A stretch of DNA of 64,000 bases from Hymenolepis diminuta. Its lineage: Eukaryota > Platyhelminthes > Cestoda > Cyclophyllidea > Hymenolepididae. Positions 1 through 11,200 of this stretch are shown here, piece after piece; within the stretch, counting starts at the first letter, position 1; each line of letters begins with the position of its first letter. The stretch lies in contig CAADRB010000037.1 in the NCBI GenBank assembly GCA_900708905.1, positions 369,188 to 433,187 of the forward strand, in the 5' to 3' direction. A model generated the notes under the pieces. It worked only from the letters and a program-made list of their open reading frames with translations. It was not told the DNA's origin and made no database searches. The translations under genes and the position numbers were made by a program.

Positions 1-1460
1 TGCGTTATATTAACATGTCAAAATACAAAATACAATGTTTTATTCGTGGGGAGGTATCTGAACACGAGGAGGTATAGAAGTTTAGGAAAATGAAATTTGA
101 CAACAGGAAGAAAAAAATTCAGAATTCTCATTTAATCCGATTTCTGTGTTGTTTACTTTCCATTTAGAATGCGTGATTCGCAATCCCATTATTCGGCATT
201 CCATTGTGGACCAACTCATGAATTTCAAGTGGTCATGTCAATAGTATTCACGTTAGATTGACTGGCAGATTGAAGTTGATCATGCCAACTAGATACATCA
301 CTATCTTCTGAAGGGAAAAGAACTCAAAAACATCTAACCTTGGAGGCAACAATTAGTTAAAGTAAGTATAGGAACGTCTATCATGTCACAAGTCACAAGA
401 CTGTTGCCTATCAATGATGTGGGTGGCCATCCGCAGGAGCCAATAAGAGGAGTAGAAAAAAGCGAGTTTCATGAAAGTTCCTTTCTGTGCGATTTGGTTT
501 GAGAGTTCTTTTAGAAAGACACAATTTTATTAGATTAGCATCGTACTTTTCTGATACCAATAGACGAAATGGAGCCTAGAAAAAGTACTGAAGATACATT
601 TTCAAATTAAGATAAAATTAATTCTACTTATAAATATTAAGTAGGCATTATAAACTCGAACGGACAAATTCCATATGATCAGAGATTAGCTACTCTTTTA
701 TTACATTCTCCCACGTACTTTCGTCCGAATTCGCTATAAAATTGTATTCTTGTTGTTTGAAGTGATAGTTTGAAATTACATCCTGAGTCACGGGGAAAGA
801 TTCTGAATATACGAATTATTGAAAATTTTTGTTTGTTGTTTATAAACGGAGGGATACTTACAGTAAGATATATTTAAATATCTATTTTATGAAATCTATG
901 AAGCAGATTTACACCCGAAACTAGCAGAAGACGGTAGTATATTTCCAGTCTAAGCTGAAAAATAGACATTAAAAGGTTCCAAACTCCATAGACCAAATTT
1001 GTCTCTTCTCTCTGCCTCTCTGATCCACGGTGATTAGAGCATTTGGACCATTCGCCTAGATTGAATCGTATGCCATGTTAGTCCAGTACATTTCTTCTTC
1101 AAATAGCGAAGTGGGATTAACTGATACGAATCTAATATAGCAGAGCTCAGTACGTTTCATTAAATGGGAATTCAGAATGAACTACCGGATCTTCTTTAAC
1201 AAGTTTTCTCACGGAGTGTTTTTCACAAGTAAAAAATTAATCTCTGAATCTATTAAAACTAATAGATTTTATTCATTCAGTCATTTTCAATTATGGTTAA
1301 ATATTGCAATACTGCCATTATGAATAATAAACTTTAAGTTGAAATTGTATGGCGATAAACTTAATCGACTTGAACTGAGTGTGATTCAATAAATTACCAA
1401 AACAGAATGTGAAAATGTTATTTTATTAAATCTATTCTAAAGTTGGAATAAAAATTATGC
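1..1460. other. Intergenic, no gene seen
   Basis: AT-rich sequence with frequent stops in all frames. I see no coding exon, RNA gene or repeat shared with the rest of the window in this stretch. Confidence 0.5.
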
Positions 1461-1464
1461 TTTA

Positions 1465-1715
1465 TTAGTTGAGCTGGTGGCTCGGCGGTTTACGTGCTCC
1501 TCTACGAGGTAACAGAGCGAGGGTCCGGTGGACATCGCACATACTCAGTGAGTGGAAGAGTTAAGAACACTGCTTAAGTTAGGCTGAAATAGGTAGTGGC
1601 AGAATTCAAGTCTCTCAATAGGAGGAATTGCGATGTTGCTCCTTTACTCGAGATAAACATCGAAAAACGTTTTTTCCGGATGGGCTAGGGAGTTATTCTG
1701 TTCGTTCCCCTTTTT
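1465..1715 (+). repeat. tRNA-derived SINE-like repeat, copy 1
   Basis: The 5' part looks like an RNA polymerase III promoter. An A-box-like TGGCTCGGCGG is followed about 45 nt later by a poor B-box-like GGGTCCGGTGGAC, then the block GCACATACTCAGTGAG. A second copy near 43.34-43.53 kb shares this block and about 90 nt downstream (AACACTG, TTAAGT, an AGAATTC/AATTCGAG block, then a GAAAAACG block). Two related copies argue for a dispersed repeat rather than one decayed tRNA gene. The ends are approximate, and the SINE class rests only on the promoter-like boxes. Confidence 0.4.
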
Positions 1716-2124
1716 GAATTTTAGGATTATTTGTTTACTTACTCAATAAAGGTCCTTGAATACTAACGTGCATCGAATCTGATATTTGTTTCATTCTTTA
1801 AGAATTTCGAATTTTTTCAAAAAAAGTTTACTGACAACTAATAATGAATAGTCAATCGATAAAATTGCTAATTGATTTTGGGAAAATTGCGTCCGTTTCC
1901 ACTAAGTAACTGTTTTAATCTCTGCTGTTGCTATGACGCTCAGTCATATGCCTTCCGCACAAGTGTCATTGTTAATCTTGCCTTTATGGAAAGCACTTTC
2001 TGATACAATAAAATGAAATAAGAGAAATAGGGGAGTTAACTTAGATGAACGGTATGATCACACCGAATGTGAAATATGAAATTATAATTACAAATTTAAA
2101 AGCCCATAAATTTTTGATAGATCT

Positions 2125-2295
2125 TGCGGGATTCACAACGCTAACAAGGCTGATTAAATCTCGTGAGCTAGAACTTCTGGAAAGTGCGGTATGTAACCAG
2201 TTGCGTAGAGAACATGTGCGGCCGTGCGTGCAGAGACCTCAGCCAATCAGCAATCAAGATCCCTGCAGCCTGACGTGATTTTGTATTTAATGACT
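2125..2295 (+). repeat. LTR family 1, truncated copy
   Basis: About 170 nt closely match the 5' half of the copy at 5423-5778. Shared blocks include TCACAACGCTAACAA, AAGTGCGGTATGTAACC, GTGTGCAGAGACCTC-like and AATCAAGATCCCTGCAGCC. The match stops near TTTAATGACT, so the 3' half is missing. It lies just upstream of a family 2 copy in the same orientation. Confidence 0.65.
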
Positions 2296-2519
2296 GAACT
2301 TTTGACTTTTTCGCATTTTGGGATTTATTTGGGACTTTCACTTGTAATGCTAATTTCCAGATGTCACGTTTTTGAAACAATTCTCTTCAATAGATGGAAG
2401 GATGAATCTCTCCACGTCTCCGAAATCTCTATCTTACGTCATCACTGATCGCTAAAATTTAATTATCTCGTCCTCATAGCAATGTGTGAAATTGTGACCC
2501 TATGCTCTTTACGGATAAA

Positions 2520-2945
2520 CATCTTGTGTCCTCAAGTGGCCTATTCTTATTGAACGGAAAATCTAACTAAGTGTACCTCGGACGATAGTTACAGAAGTAC
2601 AGCTCACTGGGTGATGTTTCGGAACCAGTCCTGTCCACACTATCCCTTCCTTTTCCTACAACCTTCCCATCCAATTAATAGCGCCCATATAATTATGCCC
2701 TCACGTGCGTCCCCATCCAAGTAACAAATGTAAAATGCTTTTCAATACACACACACAGACTGTCGTTTGTCAGACAAATCTTCCTTCTCCCTCTTCTAAT
2801 TCCCTTTCTTCTTCACTTCTCTCGTACCCTTTCCGGAAGTCTCTATTGGGGTTCGTTCAATACACCTTGGTCTAATTAACCCTTGGTCTTCTGTTTCACC
2901 ATCAACTGTTAGCTTCTTACTCAAACCGCGACAAAAGGCTCGAGT
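2520..2945 (+). repeat. LTR family 2, copy B
   Basis: Pyrimidine-rich repeat aligning with copies at 3.7-4.16 and 7.8-8.2 kb. The clearest stretch runs from TTCAATACACCTTGGTC through CTTCTGTTTCACC to the terminal CTCAAACCGCGACA, matching TTGAATACATTTTTGGTC ... CTTAAACAGCAAC of copy A. Unlike the other two copies, no TGGTGAC primer-binding-like sequence follows its 3' end, so it is probably a solo or decayed LTR. The 5' end is uncertain. Confidence 0.5.
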
Positions 2946-3712
2946 TTGAAATAACTTTACAGAAGCACACATTGAATCTTGTAAGAATGGCCGCAGTGAT
3001 TATGGTGGAGCATCTGAGGCTAATATTTTCAAGTAATCAAACTTCTTTTAATTGTCCCTTATTATTTATAATAACTAAATAACTACTCTATTGTTATTTT
3101 AAAGGCGAAATTATTTTACATTTACTAATTTCTGCATTGAGTAATATCTGAACGAATATATGTAGATGGAATTTCGCGCGTTCCATTTTTTATTCCGCCA
3201 CATTGGGAGATTTATTAAAATTTCATAATTAAATTTAGCGGTTAGTTTTAATAACTAATGAGACGTTTATTGACTTCGCTGTAAAATCTGGTTTGTACAA
3301 TTTGGGAGAAAAATCATGTGGATGATTGACAGATACTAGCTTGAATGTCCTTCATGAAATGGATTATTGGACAAAGATGAAAAGAGGTTGAAGGATAACT
3401 GCTATAACGTAACCAACTAGGAGTTCTGGTAGTAATCTAGCAGAGCCAACAATCTAGAAAACTCGGTAATATAGCAACTTAACACAGAAGCTAATAACCC
3501 ACGGCAGAGCAGATAAGAAGGCACGTTATAGTCAACACGCGTGCATTAACGAAATTCCCTCTCAATCGGTATCGGTTTAAACAAATCAAAGTGATTATCA
3601 ATTGTCAAGTGTATCGGTGGGGAAATAAAGAAAGAAAATACATTTTTGTTCATAGAAGAAATATTGGGAGCGGGGGAAAATAATTATCATTTCTTCTAAC
3701 AATAACTCTCTA

Positions 3713-4162
3713 TGCATTTCCAGAATTACGTTTTATTCACATTCTCCACAACAATACCTCGACAATACGCCCACGAAGTTGGAGTGACCTCATTTATGTC
3801 CCTATGACGCATAACCCCTGTCTGTCTGACATGTCTAAACGCGTCCATCGATTTCCCCTCTTTTCTATAACCGCCTCGCTTCACATAAAAAGCACATCTG
3901 CGCTCATGCTCTGGCGTGACCTTACCCAAGTGACTCATATAAAGCTACTCTTGTTTTTCCAGACAACACACACTGGTCAGTGCGGACTCCTACACGTCCT
4001 GTTCATCTCCTCTCTTCCCCAGCACGCTGCTCTCTCTCTCTTTCTCTCCCTCTCTCTGTTACTCGTTTCAACCTCGTTGTGGCTTCCTTGAATACATTTT
4101 TGGTCTACTCAACTCTTGGTGTTCTGCTCCACGATTTTTGTTCACTCTTACTTAAACAGCAA
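3713..4162 (+). repeat. LTR family 2, copy A, with PBS-like TGGTGAC
   Basis: Aligns with copy C (7.81-8.22 kb) from ATGCATTTCCA through CACATTCTCCA..ACAATAC, a CATCGATT/TATCGATT-CCCC block and a TATA-like CATATAAAG (compare TTTATAAAC in copy C) to an AACAGCAAC end. Immediately after lies TGGTGACTG, similar to the primer-binding site of CsRn1-type elements, which is complementary to the tRNA-Trp 3' end. The interior includes a CT-rich tract at about 4028-4060. Order of TATA box, LTR end and PBS gives plus orientation. No internal coding domain follows, so this is a remnant. Confidence 0.55.
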
Positions 4163-4229
4163 CGAATTGGTGACTGTTATTGCTATCGTTATTTGTTAAC
4201 GGCAAACCGTTGGCTGTTATCTTAACTGC

Positions 4230-5420
4230 AACAAGTTTATCATGCTTTAAATTTTCTGCGCCAGTGCTATGCGGATTATCTTCCACTTTCTGTCGTTATG
4301 AAGAGGATCGAAAGCATAGAACTGTTCAGAACGCACCCCTACGTTGATGCTTAGTCCATACCGCAGGGAAAAAAAGCAAATTAAAGGACCGGCATCAAAG
4401 GTTCTATCGAAAAATCTTCCTCAGCGACTGCCGAGGCGTAGACTTTGGAGTAAATGTAATTCAGTAGCCTAACAGTTATTGAGATCCCTGTTACAAATTG
4501 TTATAGCATTGAATATTACTTCTGTATAATTCCTTCCGTCAAATCAAACTTGAAATTTGCTGAACTTAGCTACTTTAAAAAGTCTATCGAAGATTGTGTA
4601 ACTAAGATAACATGGTATGGCATAAAATAAATAAAAAGTAAATATTTTTTGAAGAAAATTGCAATTCAAATTTTATAATCATCTTTTCATTGCTCCAAAT
4701 AGACATATGACATTTTGAAAACATATTAAAGTAATAGCTACACATTATTGCAGGGGATATTTTTAAATTTGGAGGAACAGTCTGATTTTAAAGTCGGGAG
4801 AATTATTCTAATGGAGTTCCTCTAAGTCAGCTGAAAAGGGACGATTGAAAGAGACCGAATCGACTCTGCGGAATAATTTGCTTCTCACAGTCTTCAATTT
4901 ACAAATCACCACAACTGAGAATGCCAACGGATGAATCGCAGCAAGCTCAGAATAGCTCAACCACGGAGTTATTAATAATTGCGGTTTTAAAATCCTCTTC
5001 AGTTATTTCCTTCGACAGCCCTATATTTCTATTGACGCCTTGCTCAATTCAGTTCCTCTGATTTATTTGTGAGTAAGGATTCAAGGTCATTCAAATAAAA
5101 ATCCTCAGAATACAATTCAAGAAAATTACTGGATGGGAACTATCTAATCGGAAGATTTCTTGAGCTTCATAGATCTTCAAATATAGCGTTTTTAAAATTA
5201 TGGATCTAAAAAATGAATTGAAAGTAGCCATTTTAGGGGCACATACACCGCGATTAATCGTAAAAGTAATGACTTTTGAAATATGATTGACTTTAAAGAT
5301 AATTGGAGTCTTCTATGTCACTCAAATCTCAATTTCTATTGATTGGTACCCAATGAAGTATTTATTAAACGTCACTATAGTGACGCTCATCAACTTGATT
5401 TACATAACACATTTACAGTC
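4230..5420. other. Between LTR copies, no gene seen
   Basis: AT-rich with frequent stops in all frames. It could hold decayed internal parts of the flanking LTR elements, but no gag or pol motif is recognisable. Confidence 0.4.
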
Positions 5421-5422
5421 TA

Positions 5423-5778
5423 TGGGGATCACAACGCTAACAAAGCTGATTGAATCCCGTGAACAAGAACTTTCTGAGAAGTGCGGTATGTAACCGGCTG
5501 TGTAGAGAACAAGTGCGGTCGTGTGTGCAGAGACCTCCTCAACCGATTAGCAATCAAGATCCCTGCAGCCTGACGCGGTTTTGTATTTAATGACTAAGCT
5601 TTTAGTCGTACAAAAAAGGCAACGAAGCGGTCAATAGACCCTCTCCACTCAGCATCTTCCTGGTTCCTACCACTCTGGGCAGAGCTTAGCTAATATGGGA
5701 GTGAATTGATGATGGAGGACTCTGGTAGAGGCTATTCGGACTGCTTAGGAGGATTACTTAGGTGTAGCATCCGCTGCA
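5423..5778 (+). repeat. LTR family 1, full-length copy with PBS
   Basis: This roughly 356-nt repeat begins TGGGGATCACAACG and ends GTAGCATCCGCTGCA. The 3' two thirds match, on the opposite strand, the copies at 19564-19944 and 22690-23058 (blocks TGCAGAGACCTCCTCA, AATCCCTGC-like, GGAGGATTA and CATCCGCT). It is the only family 1 copy with a primer-binding site close behind it (see next feature), which identifies the repeat as an LTR and fixes its orientation. No second LTR is visible downstream. Confidence 0.65.
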
Positions 5779-5787
5779 GCCCAAACG

Positions 5788-5796
5788 TGGTGACCC
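5788..5796 (+). other. Putative primer-binding site (tRNA-Trp type)
   Basis: TGGTGACCC lies 9 nt after the 3' end of the family 1 LTR. It is complementary to the GGGTCACCA 3' end of tRNA-Trp, the primer reported for CsRn1-type Ty3/gypsy elements of flukes. The match ends after nine bases, so it is partly decayed. Confidence 0.5.
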
Positions 5797-5799
5797 AAT

Positions 5800-7810
5800 A
5801 AAATTCACTTTTAATAAATCGATTATTGACGCACCGATCCGATATTATTTATGATCTACTTCATTTGGATACCTGTAAAATTTAATTTGCCTTTAAGCGC
5901 TTAGAAAATGAGATTAATCACATCAACCTAATTTAAATAGTAAAAGTAATTTAAAATTGCATTATTTTTGCATTTATTATTGTCACTTTTCATTATTTAT
6001 TCACTTCTTATAATTGCTTTATTTACAATTAAAATTTTTAGCTATCACATCTGTTATACTAAAACTAAAACCTGCCGTATATCATTTAAGAATATCTTGG
6101 ATTCTTAACAGGACCGCTCCTTCTTGATGAAGATGATACCGTAGAGGAGCATTTGCTGCAATCCAGGGGAACGATTGGAAGTTCCGATTTTGTACAATCC
6201 GAGTTCAAGAATTAAATGAAGCAGGACTTTTTGACACTTTGACATTGCTCTTTGCATCATTTTCGTCCTAATTTGCATAAAACTCAGGATTTGAGTTCGA
6301 TTAAACACTTGGCGTCCTCGTCGAAGGCTTTTTCCGTTAAGGTGAATTTTACTGCTCAAAAACAAATTGAATGTGCTTGGTTGCTTGTCACTTTTCACCC
6401 AAGAATTTGATGTGCCAATCTGATTTCGGTTGACGATGTCACCCTTTTGGTATTTCCTCTGTCGATTGTGTGATGGACATTTGCAGTCACAGTCAACATG
6501 CATATGTACCTCTGACTTTGTCGATTGTCTATGAGCACACAGAGTATTTAAAAGACAGAGGCTCAGTATGCCTATCTATATTTGTAATAGCAGAGGAGTC
6601 TAGGTGGAAATGCGTACACCCATACACTCTACCTGTATGAAGCAAATACAATGTACACGCCGAAATTTTAAGATGAAATTCTAAACTCCATCGCTCATTT
6701 TACTGAAAAGTACTGAATAGAGTCCTTATTTCAGGTCTAGAATTTGGAAAAGCCCAATAAAAAGTGACATAATATCTTTTTCAGCATCGCAGATGTATTA
6801 AGGAAGTGTTTAACCAAAAGACGCACCATTAAGAAATAAATAAATAAATTCAGGTGGCACGAACTCTCATCCAGTCCTAAATATTACATCACCTACGATT
6901 CATGAAGTCCAGGCATTAATCATAAACGTCGAGACGTTAAACTGCACGCCCTGAAAGAAGATGGAATAAATTCTAGAATTCATGTAAAGTGGGACCCTTG
7001 AAGCTTCCTTGACATCCTCTCCTTGTATTCTCAATTCTATTTCATGCCTTTTTGCACCCATTCGTAGTCCCCTTCTCCCATGATTGGAACTTGTTCAAAT
7101 TGTTTGTATTGCCATGGAGAGAAAAGTAAAAAAGTAATCAAAAAAGCAATTCTCAATTTTATTCATCATGGGATCTTTCAAATTTGCTGGAATTACCTCC
7201 AATTCATTTCCCATTTTGACAGACGTGCGCTCAGTTGCATGTAAATATAATGTTTTACCTTTTTTTGGGAGCTCATTTCTTTTTTAACCTTGGGCATTTC
7301 CAAAAAAGATTCCTTTCAACTTATCGCCTTCCAAATTGTTGAAATTGATCTCGAGGATATCACGGAGCTAAGTATTGTTCAAAAACAAAATCCTCATATT
7401 TAAGTTTCCAAGCGGAGATCCATTAAAATTTACCGTCACCGCAAATGTCACCGTAAGACAGTTTCTTAAATCTTCCATGTAATGGGCTACATCATACTAA
7501 TCAAGCATTATTTGTTTCAATTCTTCCGCAGTCACTGTTCTATAGGACGCTTCATTCCACGCGGTTACTCTTTCCTTTCCCTTCAATGTCTTTTGCCAAT
7601 AACACTGCTTGTTGCACCTCTCTTTGTTTGTACTGTTGCTGTATTGAAGAATGGAAGTAATTGTGATAGTATAGTTGACCAAACTTCCCTTATTTACGTA
7701 GTACGAAGAGGGGCAAATTGCAACTCTAGGACCAAAGATATCCCCACTTTCAATCAAGGCATCTTCATAATTTACCTTCCTCCCTGTTTTTTAGTTTGAA
7801 GTACGACTTC
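5800..7810. other. Intergenic, no supported gene
   Basis: The longest ORF is 132 codons on the minus strand (6105-6503). It shows no recognisable family and no flanking splice sites, and I do not accept it as a gene. The remainder is AT-rich without motifs. Confidence 0.4.
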
Positions 7811-7813
7811 CCA

Positions 7814-8219
7814 TGCGATTTCCAAGATTATTCCTCAATCACATTCTCCATGACAATACTTCGGTCTTTCGTCCACGGAACCGCAGTGATGCCTTTAGTC
7901 TCTATGACTCAGATCCCTATTTGTCTGGCCTAGGCGAGCTTATCGATTCCCCCTTTGTCTATTACTGTCCCGTTTCATTCAAAAGTACTGAAGGATGAAT
8001 CCCTTCAGCACACTGTCTTTTTATTTCCACTCCTTCCAAATGAAACCATCTAAAGCCCCCTTTATAAACCCGCACGCTTGTCATTTATCTGCTCGTACGC
8101 TCACATTCAGTACACCATAGCCTACACCTCCTCATGTTCTATTTTTTGGAATTGCTGTTTAATGTCTGCTAGCCTCCAGTCTTAACTTCCACGACCTGGT
8201 TCTGATCCACTAACTGCAA
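7814..8219 (+). repeat. LTR family 2, copy C, with PBS-like TGGTGAC
   Basis: Homologous to copy A over about 400 nt: ATGCGATTTCCA, CACATTCTCCATGACAATAC, CTTATCGATTCCCC, a TATA-like TTTATAAACC and the end ACTGCAACA. It is followed by TGGTGACTCTGTGA, which resembles TGGTGACCCCGACGTGA, the tRNA-Trp-type site, better than copy A does. Roughly 65% identity between copies by eye implies old insertions. No coding interior follows. Confidence 0.55.
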
Positions 8220-8239
8220 CAAACTGGTGACTCTGTGAG

Positions 8240-11200
8240 CATTCGCCCCTCTGTGCAATAATGACTCAAACAATTTGTTGTCTAACAAGTTAATATTTTA
8301 ATAAAGCAAATTTCAATATATTCTCATGTTAGAAATGTGTGAAAATAAAATAACTCTCCCCGAACCATCATCACTTCTTCATTTTCTTGGGATTTTAAAA
8401 GCGTTTCAAAGTTGGGACAAATCCAGTAAAAAGAATGTGTCAAAGAGTCCCCGATTTCCTGAGTGATATCTACTGATACAGAGGGAATGGCAATCTGTTT
8501 AAATAATTTAAAAGTGTCTGATCAAACGAATTACTTCTATTTGGAATTTTTTACCATTATATTAGAAAACAATAGACTTTATATTAGTATAAATGTAAAT
8601 ATATAAAAATAAGGATTTGTAGTGGAATTGGTGATAACAAGTTGTCACTCATGTATCCATATTTCAGCCAATAAGACTTTATTACTCAAAGGTACCCAAT
8701 TTGCACATTTTAGCAACTAAGTCTACTAATAAAATTATAAGTAGGTATTATGATTTTTGTTTGATTCGGTTTGCAACTTTTTTAAAGTTGCATTTTATTT
8801 CTGCATATTAGCGAAAAACGGTGAAGCAGTAGCTTTAAGAAAATCTAACGTTTTCAATCATTTCATTTCAAAATGATTAGGTCTATTGTCTCCATATTTT
8901 GTTCGAGAATTTATCTACCCTTCCAAGAGGAAAAAATTTTGATATAATTTTTACAATGAATTTAAATAAAATGTTTATAAATACAAGAGTGTAAATAAAA
9001 TTCTACTGAAATCGATTTTAATTAACGGCAAAGTAAGTTTTCTTTTTGCCTACGGAAGGATACCCGAGGGCAAGATCTTATCCCCCACTGCTGTATCAAT
9101 GTTAATGGGAAGTGCATTTACAGACACTAGCTGAACCATCACTCTTCTAACATCTTTCGATCCGCATCACATTATAAGGTAGAGAGAAGGCAATATTATG
9201 GTGAGCAGGTGGCCAGAGGCCAAGGGAGGGAGAGTGGAGACAACCTATGCTATGTATATTTACAAAAGGGGGTATGTATACCTTATTTAGACAGCGTCCA
9301 AAATCGGCTGTGGGTCCACAATGAGTAATGAGTATGACAGCAGAGGGTCCGAGGCCATTTGTAGATCTCGACAGTTGATCACTATGACTATGATAATAGG
9401 GTGCATCCAAGGCTATGTAGATGCACCAGCAGGTGGTCACAAGGGGTGCGTCTTCAATCATTACTTTCAAACTTTATCGACTATTGTCAAAAGTTTTAGA
9501 AAAACCCAATATCTTGTTCAACTACAAGGCATTCGCATTCGAATCTAACCTTTACTTGGAGCACAACGCTCCTAAAGAACCAAGTCAGGAAGAATAAAGC
9601 GGTGTTATAATGTTGAATTATGCATAAGTTTCAGAACCGAAATCATCTCTTTTCTCATTAAAGATTGAGATAGTTCAATTTAAAAGGGATAGATTCCGGG
9701 TTGACTCCTGCCGAGTTCTAATACCTTGCCTCCTCTCTAATACCACCGTGGAAACAGTGATAGTGTGGATAGTATGATCTATGACGGGGATGGAATATGA
9801 TTTCGTGTCATTTCAGACAGAATAGGGGAGGGGGGGGGTATTATAGTGAAAATATTGTCTTCTACTAATATTACAACTGACCATCGGAAAAGACGTGTTA
9901 AAAAATGGGTGATAACAATTAAAGGACCTCGTATTAAAAAAGATTAATCTCGAAATTTAATTAAACCTACTTTATTGACACACCTAAATGAGGAGCCCAG
10001 AGGATTTCACATTCCTTCACTGGTGAACAACAGATAATCTAGCGTTAACAACTTAGTCAATGATATTTAAGTTAGAATGATGTTAAGGTTTTTTTCCTTC
10101 TTAATAAGGGTGCGATTAGGAAATGAAAGTAAAATAAGACAGAATTCAATTAGACCGCTATTTTTAAAGTTATGAGCAGTCTACTTGTGCACAATTTTAA
10201 AGTTCACACTTTAGACCACTCACATTATGAATTTAATTATTGAAAATTTCAATAATTAAAATGGTAGGTAAAAGCTGGAAATAATTTTCCAGTTGCAATG
10301 TCATGGAGATAAATCATTGGTCAAAGCAACCAATTAAAATTCGTTAAATTTTTCAAGGATCCAGGTAAAATTTTAATTAAATATCAAGGTTATTTTATTA
10401 CAGTTGGTTTGGGAATTGAGGGAGGTTAATTACGTAGTATCAGTTTAAGAGACCCTTCCTCGCTTCTAGGATTAATTGATAATTGAGCTATGGCGGGCAT
10501 GTCTGGCGATTTTCATTGAACTCCGAGAAATACGTAATTTTTATTAGAATAAAAGCGATCTCCCGCAGCGTACTTTGGGGCTTGATCGCAGCCTGAATAT
10601 CTCTACACGCTTCAGGAAGATGGCATGAATCCAAAATGCTGTTGAATAATAAATCACGATTCCCATGTGGATAGATATTTTTCCCACCGATCTCTGCATT
10701 TCTCAAACTTAGTAACGTCGTATAAGAGCAGTTCTCCGATCTGAGAGCTTTTTAGATCGAATTTTTAATTGTTTCGGAAATATGCTCGAATTCAGAGAAA
10801 CGTATTTTATAAAGATATAAAATCTTTGAAGTGCAAATTTATCTTTCGTGTAGCCTGGAGCGAAGTAACTCGACAGTTCCTCGTAATTTTAAGTTAATAT
10901 CTGGAGAAAAAACCATTTGTTTTTCTACTCGATCCTCCAAGGTCAAAATTAGGCGGCAAAAATCTCGCCAATTTAATTTCGGCTGTGATAATTCTGTTGT
11001 AATTTTTAGCCCTCATTTTCATTCATCGTTGGCAAATATCAGTATTTATTTAAAAGAAATAAAACATAATTGAAAAATATAACAAGAACGCAAAGTTAGA
11101 GTGAAAAGCTGATGTGTGTTAATTCGCACTGGAGGGACAGCTATAAAGCTCAAACTGCAGAATGAAGTTCGATTTCCTCTTCCGTGGTTTCTCCGAATGT

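Noticed and set aside
6105..6503. 132-codon minus-strand ORF with HVDCDCKCPSH start
   Set aside because: The Cys/His cluster does not fit a known zinc finger, composition changes along the frame, and it lies between decayed LTR copies.
9147..9470. 107-codon minus-strand ORF in a GC-richer patch
   Set aside because: No recognisable motif; the opposite strand is open over part of the same stretch, suggesting composition rather than coding.
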